Origin: Rhodococcus globerulus NBRC 14531
Lineage (GTDB): Bacteria; Actinomycetota; Actinomycetes; Mycobacteriales; Mycobacteriaceae
Length of the DNA stretch: 64,000 nucleotides
Reading direction: 5' to 3'
NCBI RefSeq assembly: GCF_001894805.1
Contig: NZ_BCWX01000010.1
Location: 62,001 to 126,000 of the forward strand
Positions within the stretch are counted from its first letter, which is position 1, and every line of letters starts with the position of its first letter. A program made the translations under genes and the position numbers. Below the pieces are notes generated by a model that searched no databases, was not told where the DNA came from, and was given only the letters and a program-made list of their open reading frames with translations. Below, piece by piece: positions 36,649-45,162 of this stretch.

Positions 36649-38496
36649 ATGACGCAAACCATCGATTCCGCAGTCGTAGCCGCGGAAAGCTCGACGGCTG
36701 TGACACCTCAGGAGCGCGTCGACGCCTGGCTGGCGGATTTCGAGTCGGCGCTCGCCGCTCGTGACATCGAACGGGTCGCAGCAAAATTCGCCCTCGACAG
36801 CTTCTGGCGAGACTTGGTTTCGTTCACCTGGAACATCAAGACCGTCGAAGGTCGCGAGCAGATTGCCGACATGCTTTCCGAGCGTCTCGACGACACTGAT
36901 CCTTCAGGATTCCGGACCACCGAGACCCCCGACGAAGCCGACGGCGTCACGTCGGCCTGGATCGAATTCGAGACCGCGACGGGCCGCGCGCACGGACACC
37001 TTCGGCTCAAGGACGAACTCGGCGAGCCTGTTGCTTGGACGCTGCTGACGTCATTGCAGGAACTCAAGGGACACGAAGAGGGCAAGGGCACCCGCCGGCC
37101 ACGCGGCGCGAAGCACGGGGCAGACCCGGACCGCATCACCTGGGCCGAACAGAAGGAGATCGAGGACCGCGAACTCGGCTACACCACACAGCCTTACGTC
37201 GTGATCGTCGGCGGCGGCCAGGGCGGAATCGCGCTCGGAGCGCGCATGCGCCAGCTCGGAGTTCCGGCCATCGTGATCGACAGCCACGAGCGGCCGGGAG
37301 ATCAGTGGCGCGGACGCTACAAGTCCCTGTGCCTGCACGATCCGGTTTGGTACGACCACCTGCCCTACATGCCGTTCCCCGACAACTGGCCGGTGTTCGC
37401 GCCCAAGGACAAGATCGGCGACTGGCTCGAGATGTATACCAAGGTCATGGAGGTTCCGTACTGGAGTTCCACGACCTGCACGTCGGCGTCATTCGACGAG
37501 AAGGTCCAGGAATGGACCGTCGAGGTCAACCGCAACGGCGAGAAGCTGACGTTGCGTCCCAAGCAGTTGGTGATGGCGACCGGTATGTCCGGCAAGGCCA
37601 ATGTTCCGACCTTCCCCGGGCAGGACAAGTTCCTGGGCGATCAGCACCACTCGAGCAAGCACCCCGGCCCGGATCAGTACGTGGGCAAGAAGGTTGTGGT
37701 CATCGGGGCGAACAACTCCTCGCACGACATCTGCGGCGCTCTGTGGGAGAACGGCATCGACGTGACGATGGTGCAGCGCAGCTCGACGCACATCGTGAAG
37801 TCGGATTCGCTGATGGATCTGGGCTTGGGTGATCTGTATTCGGAACGCGCACTCGCCGCCGGTATGACGACACACAAGGCCGACCTCACGTTCGGTTCGC
37901 TGCCGTACCGGATCATGCACGAGTTCCAGATCCCGGTGTACGACGCAATCCGTGAGCGCGACAAGGACTTCTACGATCGCCTCGAAAAGGCCGGCTTCGA
38001 GCACGACTGGGGCGACGACGGTTCTGGCCTGTTCATGAAGTACCTACGACGCGGCTCGGGTTACTACATCGACGTCGGCGCTGCCGAACTGGTCGCGAAC
38101 GGGGACATCAAGCTCGCGCACGGCAACATTCGTGAGCTGACCGAGAACAGCGTGATTCTCGAAGACGGAACGGAACTACCGGCCGACGTGGTGGTCTACG
38201 CAACCGGCTACGGCTCGATGAACGGCTGGGTGGCCGATCTGATCGGTCAGGACACTGCCGACAAGGTGGGCAAGGTCTGGGGCCTGGGGTCGAACACCAC
38301 CAAGGATCCAGGACCGTGGGAGGGCGAGCAGCGCAACATGTGGAAGCCGACGCAGCAGGAAGCGCTGTGGTTTCACGGCGGCAATCTGCATCAGTCTCGC
38401 CACTACTCGCTGTATCTGGCGCTGCAGTTGAAGGCGCGCTACGAGGGCATTCCGACGCCGGTGTACGGGCTGCAGGAAGTGCATCATCTGAGCTGA
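36649..38496 (+). CDS. Flavin-containing monooxygenase with N-terminal NTF2-like domain
   Basis: 615 residues. Residues about 20-140 form an NTF2/SnoaL-like domain. The rest is an FMO: FAD loop VGGGQGG at 187-193, the NADPH-side VVVIGANNSSHD near 364-375, and VVYATGYGSMNG. Related large FMOs act as Baeyer-Villiger or N/S-oxygenases. ATG 36649 has AAGGAG upstream. A tandem GATTGCAACG repeat in the promoter links it to the GAF-regulated divergent unit 2 kb upstream. Substrate unknown. Confidence 0.88.
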   Translation: MTQTIDSAVVAAESSTAVTPQERVDAWLADFESALAARDIERVAAKFALDSFWRDLVSFTWNIKTVEGREQIADMLSERLDDTDPSGFRTTETPDEADGVTSAWIEFETATGRAHGHLRLKDELGEPVAWTLLTSLQELKGHEEGKGTRRPRGAKHGADPDRITWAEQKEIEDRELGYTTQPYVVIVGGGQGGIALGARMRQLGVPAIVIDSHERPGDQWRGRYKSLCLHDPVWYDHLPYMPFPDNWPVFAPKDKIGDWLEMYTKVMEVPYWSSTTCTSASFDEKVQEWTVEVNRNGEKLTLRPKQLVMATGMSGKANVPTFPGQDKFLGDQHHSSKHPGPDQYVGKKVVVIGANNSSHDICGALWENGIDVTMVQRSSTHIVKSDSLMDLGLGDLYSERALAAGMTTHKADLTFGSLPYRIMHEFQIPVYDAIRERDKDFYDRLEKAGFEHDWGDDGSGLFMKYLRRGSGYYIDVGAAELVANGDIKLAHGNIRELTENSVILEDGTELPADVVVYATGYGSMNGWVADLIGQDTADKVGKVWGLGSNTTKDPGPWEGEQRNMWKPTQQEALWFHGGNLHQSRHYSLYLALQLKARYEGIPTPVYGLQEVHHLS

Positions 38497-38504
38497 AAAA
38501 CAAA

Positions 38505-38553
38505 CTGCTGTGCGCCTTTTTAACCGCGGGCGGTTAACAAAGGCGCACAGCAG
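38505..38553. terminator. Long bidirectional hairpin between FMO and cbtA
   Basis: CTGCTGTGCGCCTTT and its complement enclose an inner TTAACCGC/GCGGTTAA stem. It occupies the whole gap between the FMO stop and the cbtA stop. Confidence 0.85.
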
Positions 38554-38555
38554 GG

Positions 38556-39320
38556 TCAGCGCAGGGCGAACTTTTTCGCGACGTCGGCATCCTTGGTCGC
38601 GCGCTCGGTGAGGAAGGCAAATGCCAATCCGAGTGCAAGCCACAAGGTTGCCTGTGTAGCGACGGACGAGAGGCGGAACTCCCACAGCAGAGTTGCCGGG
38701 AAGTCGTCGCCCACCTCGTTGATCGTGGGCAGCGAGAGGTAACCGATTGCCACGATGACAAGGAACGCAGCCACCGGAGCGGCGACGCGCACACTGAGGA
38801 ACTCGTGGGCGGATACAGCTTTTGCCGCCGCGGCGGCCGCGGTGACGGCCAGCAGTCCGAGGATCACGGTCGCGAGCCACAGCCAGGTTCGCTGGTTGAT
38901 CGTGTCGGGATCGCCGACGGCTGGTGGGTTGGCCGGGTACTTGAAGAAGGGCACCGCCTCGATGGCGAGCCAGCCTCCCAGTGCGATGGCCATCACCAAC
39001 AACGGTCCGGACATGGTGGTGATCCGCCGCGCGTAGTTGGCGACTACGGCGAAGATGGCACCGAGGGCCAAGCCCGCGAGCGACGTTGCGAGGAAGAGTC
39101 CAGCGCGTTGACCGTCACGACTGACGAGTGGAGCTTCTTCGTCGCCGTGCGAGTGTCCGGCAGTTTCGCCGGCGGCACTGTTGGCTTCTTCGATCGCGAT
39201 GGCAGCGTTGACGTGCGGTTCACCCAGCACAAATGCAACTCCGCCGGCAAGGATGCCTGCGATCAAACCAGCCAACAAGCCACGAATCAGAAGCTTCGTG
39301 AAATTGTCGACTAGTGGCAC
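38556..39320 (-). CDS. cbtA: CbtA-type cobalt transporter subunit
   Basis: 254 residues with about six membrane segments (9-32, 75-96, 104-122, 143-165, 180-200, 218-238) and a His-rich loop HSHGDEEAP near 56-64 that could bind metal. It follows cbtB with a 10-nt overlap (GTG start) and lies under a cobalamin riboswitch, the standard arrangement for CbtAB cobalt uptake. Confidence 0.87.
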   Translation of the reverse strand: MPLVDNFTKLLIRGLLAGLIAGILAGGVAFVLGEPHVNAAIAIEEANSAAGETAGHSHGDEEAPLVSRDGQRAGLFLATSLAGLALGAIFAVVANYARRITTMSGPLLVMAIALGGWLAIEAVPFFKYPANPPAVGDPDTINQRTWLWLATVILGLLAVTAAAAAAKAVSAHEFLSVRVAAPVAAFLVIVAIGYLSLPTINEVGDDFPATLLWEFRLSSVATQATLWLALGLAFAFLTERATKDADVAKKFALR

Positions 39321-39505
39321 GGGAGGCCCATCAAGTGGCGTCCGTCGTGCATCAGCTCATGCATGTACATGCCTGTGCGTGAGATTGCGCCCTGGTCGAA
39401 TCCGACCAGGTAGAGAGCCAGCATCGCGAACAGCACAACAGCTGCGGCGAGGAAGGCAAGACGAGTCGAATCGATCGACGAGTCGGGAGAGTAGGCGAGT
39501 GCCAT
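39311..39505 (-). CDS. cbtB: CbtB-type cobalt transporter small subunit
   Basis: 64 residues, one membrane segment (about 18-36), ending in the CbtB signature HELMHDGRHLMGLPCH with several His and a terminal Cys-His as likely metal ligands. AGGAGG lies just upstream of the ATG and is the likely target of riboswitch control. Confidence 0.9.
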   Translation of the reverse strand: MALAYSPDSSIDSTRLAFLAAAVVLFAMLALYLVGFDQGAISRTGMYMHELMHDGRHLMGLPCH

Positions 39506-39543
39506 CGAAGCCTCCTGGGATTTTCGCGTCCCCTAGGTCAGAT

Positions 39544-39640
39544 GCGATGGCCGGAGTGTCTGGCTGTCGAGGTGGTTTCACCTCGAATTACAGTGGCGCG
39601 ACCGCTCCGGGCTTTCACCGGATTCCTGTCGACCATCGCG
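39544..39640 (-). ncRNA. Cobalamin riboswitch
   Basis: Read on the minus strand, GCGATGG at the 5-prime end pairs with CCATCGC at the 3-prime end (39544-39550) to form the closing stem. Between them are GGAATCCGGTGAAAGCCCGG, GCCACTGTAA and the B12 box AGCCAGACACTC (39554-39565). All are hallmarks of the cobalamin element. The end of the element is about 40 nt before cbtB, so repression by cobalamin at translation or transcription is expected. Confidence 0.9.
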
Positions 39641-39677
39641 TGTACAGAGCGCACTTTAGCAGTGAACACACGAAAAT

Positions 39678-39718
39678 CGTGAAGGATTTTGTTCGCTAGG
39701 CGAGCAAAATCCTTCACG
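39678..39718. terminator. Terminator between mhuD and the riboswitch
   Basis: A 19-bp stem (CGTGAAGGATTTTGTTCGC with its complement, one mismatch) and a 3-nt loop. On the minus strand it ends mhuD transcription before the cbt riboswitch. Confidence 0.85.
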
Positions 39719-39726
39719 ATCACGGA

Positions 39727-40035
39727 TCAACTCTTGGCGGGGACGTCCAGAACTACCTCGAACTCGAGCAGCGACGCTCCCGAGGCGACGGGCTTGGCGC
39801 GCTCACCTGAGTGCGCTGCGCGGGCCGGGCCGTCACGCCAGTCGGCGAACGCCTCTTCGTTTTCCCACTGCGTGACCACGAAGTAGCGGTTCTCTCCGGC
39901 GGTGGGGCGCAGGAGCTGGAATCCGAGGAATCCGGGAGAATTCTCCACGGCATGAGCGCGTGCTGCGAAGCGCTTTTCCAGTTCGGGGCCCGCGCCCTCG
40001 GGGATTTCGATTGCATTGATCTTCACGACTGCCAT
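39727..40035 (-). CDS. mhuD: Heme-degrading monooxygenase MhuD
   Basis: 102 residues, ABM fold. The residues that define MhuD fall at the same numbers as in the M. tuberculosis enzyme: Asn7 (KINAIE), Trp66 (FADWRDG) and the heme ligand His75 (ARAAHSGER). It would open heme to mycobilin-type products and free iron. ATG 40035 gives the family start; the frame is open 14 codons further. Divergent from the Rv3591c-like hydrolase, as in mycobacteria, with only 35 bp between the two starts. Confidence 0.92.
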   Translation of the reverse strand: MAVVKINAIEIPEGAGPELEKRFAARAHAVENSPGFLGFQLLRPTAGENRYFVVTQWENEEAFADWRDGPARAAHSGERAKPVASGASLLEFEVVLDVPAKS

Positions 40036-40070
40036 GTAAGCGACATTACCGCGCGGCTCCACCGCGTACG

Positions 40071-40817
40071 GTGACATTCGTGTTGCATGACGAAGGTGGT
40101 ACCGGCCAGCCGATTCTGTTGTTGCACGGCCTCATGGGTAGTGCCCGGACGTGGCGCCGGCATGTGCCCTGGATTCGCGAGTTCGGCCACGTCTACACGT
40201 TCGACGCGGCCGGTCACGGACGGCCGGCGCCCGCAGAATTGACGACCGAGGCCTTTGTCGAAGACCTTGCGTCGGCCGTCACGATCATCGACGAGCCGAT
40301 GATCGTGATCGGGCACTCGATGGGTGCCCTGCACGCGTGGTGTTTTGCCGCCGCACATCCGGACCGAGTGCGTGCGTTGGTTCTCGAGGACATGGCACCG
40401 GATTTCCGCGGGCGCACTGCGGAGGACTGGGCTCAGATGGTGTCGTCGTGGCCGCAACCGTTTGCCACCGATGACGCGGTGAAGGAATTCTTCGGTCCGG
40501 TTGCAGGACAATACTTTCTGGATTCGTTCGACCGCCGCGACGACGGGTGGTACCTGCACGGTGACGTGTCGACCTTCCGCGATATCTCGGAAGAATGGGG
40601 CACGCGACATTTCTGGGATCAGTGGAGTGCAATCGAGGTGCCCACGCTTCTCATCGAGGGTGAGTTCACGATTACCCCGCAAGGCCAGATGCGCGAGATG
40701 GCAGAGCGTCCGGGAACTCGGTATGTGCGCATTGCCGACGCCGGTCACCTTGTCCACGATGATCAACCAGACCGGTACCGCGACGAAGTGACGGCGTTCC
40801 TGGTTGATCAGAGCTGA
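40071..40817 (+). CDS. Alpha/beta-hydrolase (Rv3591c-like)
   Basis: 248 residues. Oxyanion LLLHGLMGS near 16-24, nucleophile elbow GHSMG with Ser near residue 84, and catalytic His in ADAGHLVHDD. GTG start with no ribosome-binding site, 35 bp from the divergent mhuD start, so the mRNA may have little or no leader. Conserved linkage with mhuD suggests common history; substrate unknown. The 3-prime end overlaps the HIT gene by 10 nt. Confidence 0.87.
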   Translation: MTFVLHDEGGTGQPILLLHGLMGSARTWRRHVPWIREFGHVYTFDAAGHGRPAPAELTTEAFVEDLASAVTIIDEPMIVIGHSMGALHAWCFAAAHPDRVRALVLEDMAPDFRGRTAEDWAQMVSSWPQPFATDDAVKEFFGPVAGQYFLDSFDRRDDGWYLHGDVSTFRDISEEWGTRHFWDQWSAIEVPTLLIEGEFTITPQGQMREMAERPGTRYVRIADAGHLVHDDQPDRYRDEVTAFLVDQS

Positions 40818-41224
40818 CTTCGGATCGACGCTCCCGCTTCTTCGAGTTCGACGGCTCGCCTCGCCAGGAGCCCGGCTGCGAACTTGGCTTTGTCTCCGCT
40901 GTGTCGCGGCACGACGTGCAGATGGGAGTGAAAGACGGTCTGACCGGCAGCACGACCGTCGTTGACCAGGATGTTGACGCCGTCTGCAGCGATGTCGCAC
41001 CTCCGCAGCGCGCCGGCGATGAGTGTGCCTACCCGGAACATCTCTGCGCCCTCGTGGTTTTCGAGTCCGTCGAGGTTGGTGGCGTGGCGTTTGGGCACAA
41101 CAAGGGTGTGTCCGCGACTGACCGGGCGGGCGTCGAGAAAAGCGAGCACGGTTTCGGTTTCGAAAACACGAATTGCGGGCTCGTCTGCCGAGATGATGTT
41201 GCAGAAGACGCAGGAATGGCTCAT
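40808..41224 (-). CDS. HIT-family nucleotide hydrolase
   Basis: 138 residues. The histidine triad is HSHLHVVPRH near 99-108, and CVFCNII at the start is the zinc-binding variant common in actinobacterial HIT proteins. Would hydrolyse adenosine 5-prime-monophosphoramidates or dinucleoside polyphosphates. Follows the LuxR-type gene on the same strand after 27 nt. Confidence 0.9.
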   Translation of the reverse strand: MSHSCVFCNIISADEPAIRVFETETVLAFLDARPVSRGHTLVVPKRHATNLDGLENHEGAEMFRVGTLIAGALRRCDIAADGVNILVNDGRAAGQTVFHSHLHVVPRHSGDKAKFAAGLLARRAVELEEAGASIRSQL

Positions 41225-41251
41225 GACTACAGAATGTATCCCGTCGGTGGA

Positions 41252-43852
41252 TCAGAGCAGACGTAGCTCCCGTCCGCGTGCGAGTGCTTCGCGTCGATTG
41301 TGGACTTGAAGCTTTCGGTACAGCGTGCGCACCTGCGTCTTGACCGTGTTGACGGAGATGAAGAGTGCGTTTGCCATCTCCGTCAAACTGGCGTCGGACG
41401 CGATCAGATCAAGAACTTGTCTTTCTCGCTCGGTCAAGGTGACCAGGTTCAGTTCGTGTGGAAATGTCTCTCCTGGAGCAAGTTTCAGGAATTTGGCAAG
41501 TGCGCTCGATCCGGTACCCGCTATGGATTCAAGGTGATCGACGTCGTGTCGAGATATGGTCGAGAACGATCGGAGATTGCCGGTTTGGTCTGCGATGCTG
41601 CACGCATTCGACCAGGCTTCGGCGGCGCGTCGCGGCTCGCCACCTCGCGAATGCGCGACGGCTTGAATCAGGAGTGCCTCGATTTGTGGGCGTGGGTACG
41701 ACTCTCGCGCCCAATCGAATTGGTGGCACAGCGCGATTGCAGATTCATTCTGACCGGCCCGCTGATACAGGCGCGCGACGGAAACCAGTGTCCAGGGGTT
41801 GGCGGCCGGCTCGGCAATGTCCGACGACAGTGCCATTGCCAAGTTTCCGTCCCCGAGCGCGAGGGCGAGATCGATTTTGGTGGAGCGCAACAACGGTAGC
41901 GCAAACGAATCGGGTTTCAGCTTTGTGGGGTTGTCGGAAATTGCCTTGCGCAGCAACGTGATAGCTGCGGCTTCTTCACGGCAGGCGAGTGCGTACTGGC
42001 AGTGCGTGTAGAGGACAAATGCCCACAGTTCCTCGTTGTTGTCGGGCTCTCCCAGGGTTGCGACGGCCTCACGTGCATCCTGGAGGTCGAGAGTGCACAG
42101 TGCAGTCAACGCACGGGCTACCAGTCCTGGCGTTCGTACCATCGAGTGGAGCCATCCATATGTGTTCGGATGTTTGCGCTCGAGCCGTGACCATCCCTGC
42201 GACAGAGTGGGTTCCCCGACAATCGCCCAATTCATGGCTACACCTCCCGCCGCATTGCGGGCGATGAAGTCGATGCCTTGTGATTCACCGCCCCAGTACG
42301 CCATGCGCATCTCGGTGGTGGATTCGGCGAACCGTCCGCTCAGTTGAAAGGTGATACCCCATTGCACGCGCATCAACGGGAGTTGCGGGCTGATGTCGTC
42401 GGGGTTCGTAGCGAGTGCGCTTCTGCTGATCTGGGCCAGGCGGCGGGTCGTTTCGGCTGCAGGCCCGTATTTTCCGGCGACGCGCAGCATGATCGAGTGA
42501 ACACAGCCGACATTGAGTACGTCGCGGGCGTCCTTGCTTGCGCCGATCGCTCGGAGTTCTTCGGCAGAGCGAGGCAGCGCGGTGATCGGCTTGGGGATGT
42601 CGCCCGGCTGCATGGTGAACAGGTCGCGGCCCGCCAGAGCAATCGAACTCTTCTTCGCCGTTGCGGGCGGTATCTGTTGCAATGCGCGGCGTACGATATC
42701 AAAGCTTTCGGAAAGCATTGTTACCCAATTATTTTCGATAATATTGATGGCAAGATCCCAGTCGCCGCCTTCGGTCGCGTACTTCAGCGCCGACGCGTGT
42801 CGGCCGGAATCGAGTCGGAAATGTGCCAGCGAGGACAATTGCTCTGTCGGATCGAGTCCGAGCTGTGGTTGCGTTGCCATCAGTGACGCGCGAACTGCCG
42901 CTGGAAGTTCCCAGCTTTCGTCAGTTCCGATTTCGATCCGGGAGAGTGTGCCTGCCGATTCCAGCTCGAGTAGACGTTCACGAATCCGGTCACGGGATTC
43001 GGGGGAGGCGAACAGGTGCGCTGCAGTGCTCACATCGAGGGTTCGCGCTGTCGAGCAGGATACGAGGAAGTCCCGATGGTCAGCGATGTCGGTGTTATCG
43101 AGGGTCGTGCGCCGGGTGTACTCGTCGATCGTCTGTTGCAGGTTCAGCTCAAGGAGTTGATCTCGATCGTGTTGTGTGGGTAGTAATTCGACGACCACGG
43201 CGCCGGCATGTACGAGAGTTGGCAGGCCGCCGGTCATAGTCGTGATCTTCTCGGCTTCGCCGGGAAGGGGATTCGACCCGATGAACGTCAGTAGGTTTGC
43301 CGTGTCGGCCGAGTTGAAGAGTAGTTCCTCGGCACGGATCAGTTCGTGATCTACCTCGAGGAAATATGGTTCGGCAAACAGGGTGAGTCCCGACAATGTC
43401 ACGGCGATGTCCAACTGGTGACAGCGGGTGACTAGTTCGACAAGTTGCTCTTCGAGTGCGTGGTTTGGGATGAGATCCGGCCGAATCAATACCAGGAGAA
43501 CTGGATTGGTGACGGCGGAGAATGCGGCGGCGAGGTCGGTGAACGGATCGCCGGATACGTGTGGGGCAACAATGCCGGACTGCCTGCTCTGGCGGAGGAT
43601 CGTGGTGAGGTATTCCGATGCGCTCGAATTGAGCGGTGGAGCCGGAACCCACACGAGATCGTGGTCCGAGGTGTCGGAAGATTCGAGCCAGGATTTCAGG
43701 AGGTCGGATTTACCGTATCCGTTCGGGGCGCGCACAATTGTCAGGGGAGTCCGGCGATCCAACTTTGCAAAGAGCGCCTGACGGGGGAATGGTCTGGCGA
43801 TGGCAGAGTGATTGACGCCCTCGACAGTTGCGTCCCCCTCCCGCCCCGACAT
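41252..43852 (-). CDS. Large LuxR-type ATP-binding regulator (MalT/LAL group)
   Basis: About 866 residues. P-loop APNGYGKS at 42-49, a STAND-type NTPase region, a long TPR-like helical middle, and a C-terminal LuxR HTH (LTERERQVLDLIASDASLTEMANALF, NTVKTQVRTLYRKL) in the last 65 residues. ATG 43852 has AGGA 8 nt upstream; a TTG at 43933 would add 27 residues without a ribosome-binding site. A 16-bp perfect palindrome lies about 125 nt upstream. No obvious target operon is adjacent. Confidence 0.83.
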   Translation of the reverse strand: MSGREGDATVEGVNHSAIARPFPRQALFAKLDRRTPLTIVRAPNGYGKSDLLKSWLESSDTSDHDLVWVPAPPLNSSASEYLTTILRQSRQSGIVAPHVSGDPFTDLAAAFSAVTNPVLLVLIRPDLIPNHALEEQLVELVTRCHQLDIAVTLSGLTLFAEPYFLEVDHELIRAEELLFNSADTANLLTFIGSNPLPGEAEKITTMTGGLPTLVHAGAVVVELLPTQHDRDQLLELNLQQTIDEYTRRTTLDNTDIADHRDFLVSCSTARTLDVSTAAHLFASPESRDRIRERLLELESAGTLSRIEIGTDESWELPAAVRASLMATQPQLGLDPTEQLSSLAHFRLDSGRHASALKYATEGGDWDLAINIIENNWVTMLSESFDIVRRALQQIPPATAKKSSIALAGRDLFTMQPGDIPKPITALPRSAEELRAIGASKDARDVLNVGCVHSIMLRVAGKYGPAAETTRRLAQISRSALATNPDDISPQLPLMRVQWGITFQLSGRFAESTTEMRMAYWGGESQGIDFIARNAAGGVAMNWAIVGEPTLSQGWSRLERKHPNTYGWLHSMVRTPGLVARALTALCTLDLQDAREAVATLGEPDNNEELWAFVLYTHCQYALACREEAAAITLLRKAISDNPTKLKPDSFALPLLRSTKIDLALALGDGNLAMALSSDIAEPAANPWTLVSVARLYQRAGQNESAIALCHQFDWARESYPRPQIEALLIQAVAHSRGGEPRRAAEAWSNACSIADQTGNLRSFSTISRHDVDHLESIAGTGSSALAKFLKLAPGETFPHELNLVTLTERERQVLDLIASDASLTEMANALFISVNTVKTQVRTLYRKLQVHNRREALARGRELRLL

Positions 43853-43976
43853 CCTTGTGTTCCTAATCCCCGTTGTGCTCGTGCTTGCAATCTTCGGACC
43901 GACAGGCACAGAGAGATTGGGTGAAATGTCCAATTCTTCGTGTGCTTCCGAAATAGTAACTGGTACGGAGAATTGA

Positions 43977-43992
43977 TGCCCTAATTAGGGCA
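43977..43992. promoter_or_regulatory. 16-bp perfect palindrome upstream of LuxR-type regulator
   Basis: TGCCCTAATTAGGGCA is perfectly symmetric and lies in the 195-276 nt spacer between mutY and the regulator start. It is AT-rich at its centre in otherwise GC-rich DNA. Candidate operator for the regulator itself or another factor. Confidence 0.45.
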
Positions 43993-44128
43993 ATTCGGGC
44001 ACAATTCTTCTCGAGGGAATCCGGTGTCCGGCCGATAATCCAGCCTCACCACGGGCTTTTGTGCCCAGAGAGTGAGGACGTAGGGCCATAGCTCGAGATT
44101 CGCCGGAGTGTTAGCGCTTAACCCGCTG

Positions 44129-45022
44129 TCAGCGGTTGCCCTCACCGGCCAGTGCAAACAGGCCGTCTTCGGTTTGTTCCACCAATCCGTCGACAAGCAG
44201 TGAATGCAGTGCGCGGTCGCGTTGACCGGGGTCGGTGAGCCAGACGATGTCGAGGCGCGCACGTTCGACGGGATGGTGGGTCTCTCGAAGAACGGCCATC
44301 AACTTGCCGCGGACCTGGCGATCGGTACCGGCGAATTTCTGCACTTTCTTCGGTGGACCGGTGTGTGCCGGTTTTCCGGAGGCAACCCAAGCGCAATTGG
44401 GCAGCGGGCAGTTGTCGCAGCTGGGTGTACGCGCCGTGCAGATCACGGCGCCGAGTTCCATCAGCGCAGCACTGTAGGTAGCCGCTCGTGCGCGGGTGCG
44501 GGGCAACAGTGCGGCGACGTCCGCGAGATCGCGCGTGTTCGACGGATTGCCCGGCTCTGCGTTGCCGTGCACGGCACGGGCAACAACGCGGCGAACGTTG
44601 GTGTCGACGACGGGAACTCGTTGTCCGTAAGCAAAGCACGCCACGGCACGCGCCGTATAGGAGCCGATACCCGGCAGTGACAGCAAAGTGTCCACGTCGC
44701 TGGGGACCACGTCGCCGTGTTCGGTGGCCAGGACGCCGGCACACTCGTGCAGGCGCAGTGCGCGGCGTGGGTAACCGAGCTTGCCCCACGCCCGCAGTAC
44801 CTCAGCCTGGCTCGACGCCGCCATTGCCGACGGAACCGGCCAGCGCTGGACCCATTCCTCCCAGATCGGCGCGACCCGTACCACCGGCGTCTGCTGGAGC
44901 ATGATCTCGCTCATCAGAATCTGCCAGGCACTGACTCCGTCGCGTCGCCACGGAAGATCACGGGCGCTATCGGCATACCACTTCAGCAGCACCGAAGATT
45001 CCACTGCCACCTTGACTGACAC
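44129..45022 (-). CDS. mutY: A/G-specific adenine DNA glycosylase
   Basis: Removes adenine paired with 8-oxoguanine. 297 residues. Catalytic Glu39 in LMSEIMLQQTP, helix-hairpin-helix LPGIGSYTA, Asp140 in VDTNVRRV and the 4Fe-4S cluster Cys of CTARTPSCDNCPLPNC (C-x6-C-x2-C-x5-C). Ends soon after the cluster domain and lacks most of a NUDIX-type C-terminus, as usual in actinobacteria. GTG start. Position near mhuD matches M. tuberculosis Rv3589. Confidence 0.93.
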   Translation of the reverse strand: MSVKVAVESSVLLKWYADSARDLPWRRDGVSAWQILMSEIMLQQTPVVRVAPIWEEWVQRWPVPSAMAASSQAEVLRAWGKLGYPRRALRLHECAGVLATEHGDVVPSDVDTLLSLPGIGSYTARAVACFAYGQRVPVVDTNVRRVVARAVHGNAEPGNPSNTRDLADVAALLPRTRARAATYSAALMELGAVICTARTPSCDNCPLPNCAWVASGKPAHTGPPKKVQKFAGTDRQVRGKLMAVLRETHHPVERARLDIVWLTDPGQRDRALHSLLVDGLVEQTEDGLFALAGEGNR

Positions 45023-45115
45023 ACTCCTAGGGCCTGGTTACGCGCTCGGCGACGTTCACCAAGACCCTATCGTTACGCTCCGACATCCAACATGCGCACC
45101 TGATGCAGAGAAAAC

Positions 45116-45150
45116 GGTGGGTGGGCGGTATCAAGAACCGCCCACCCACC
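45116..45150 (-). terminator. Terminator after the MFS transporter gene
   Basis: GGTGGGTGGGCGGT and its complement form a 14-bp stem with a 7-nt loop. On the minus strand it is followed by GTTTTCTC, 13 nt after the transporter stop. Confidence 0.85.
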
Positions 45151-45162
45151 TCGTCGTTTCGA

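Noticed and set aside
43981-44262. 93-codon minus-strand frame downstream of mutY
   Set aside because: Out-of-frame copy of the mutY 3-prime end running into the spacer.
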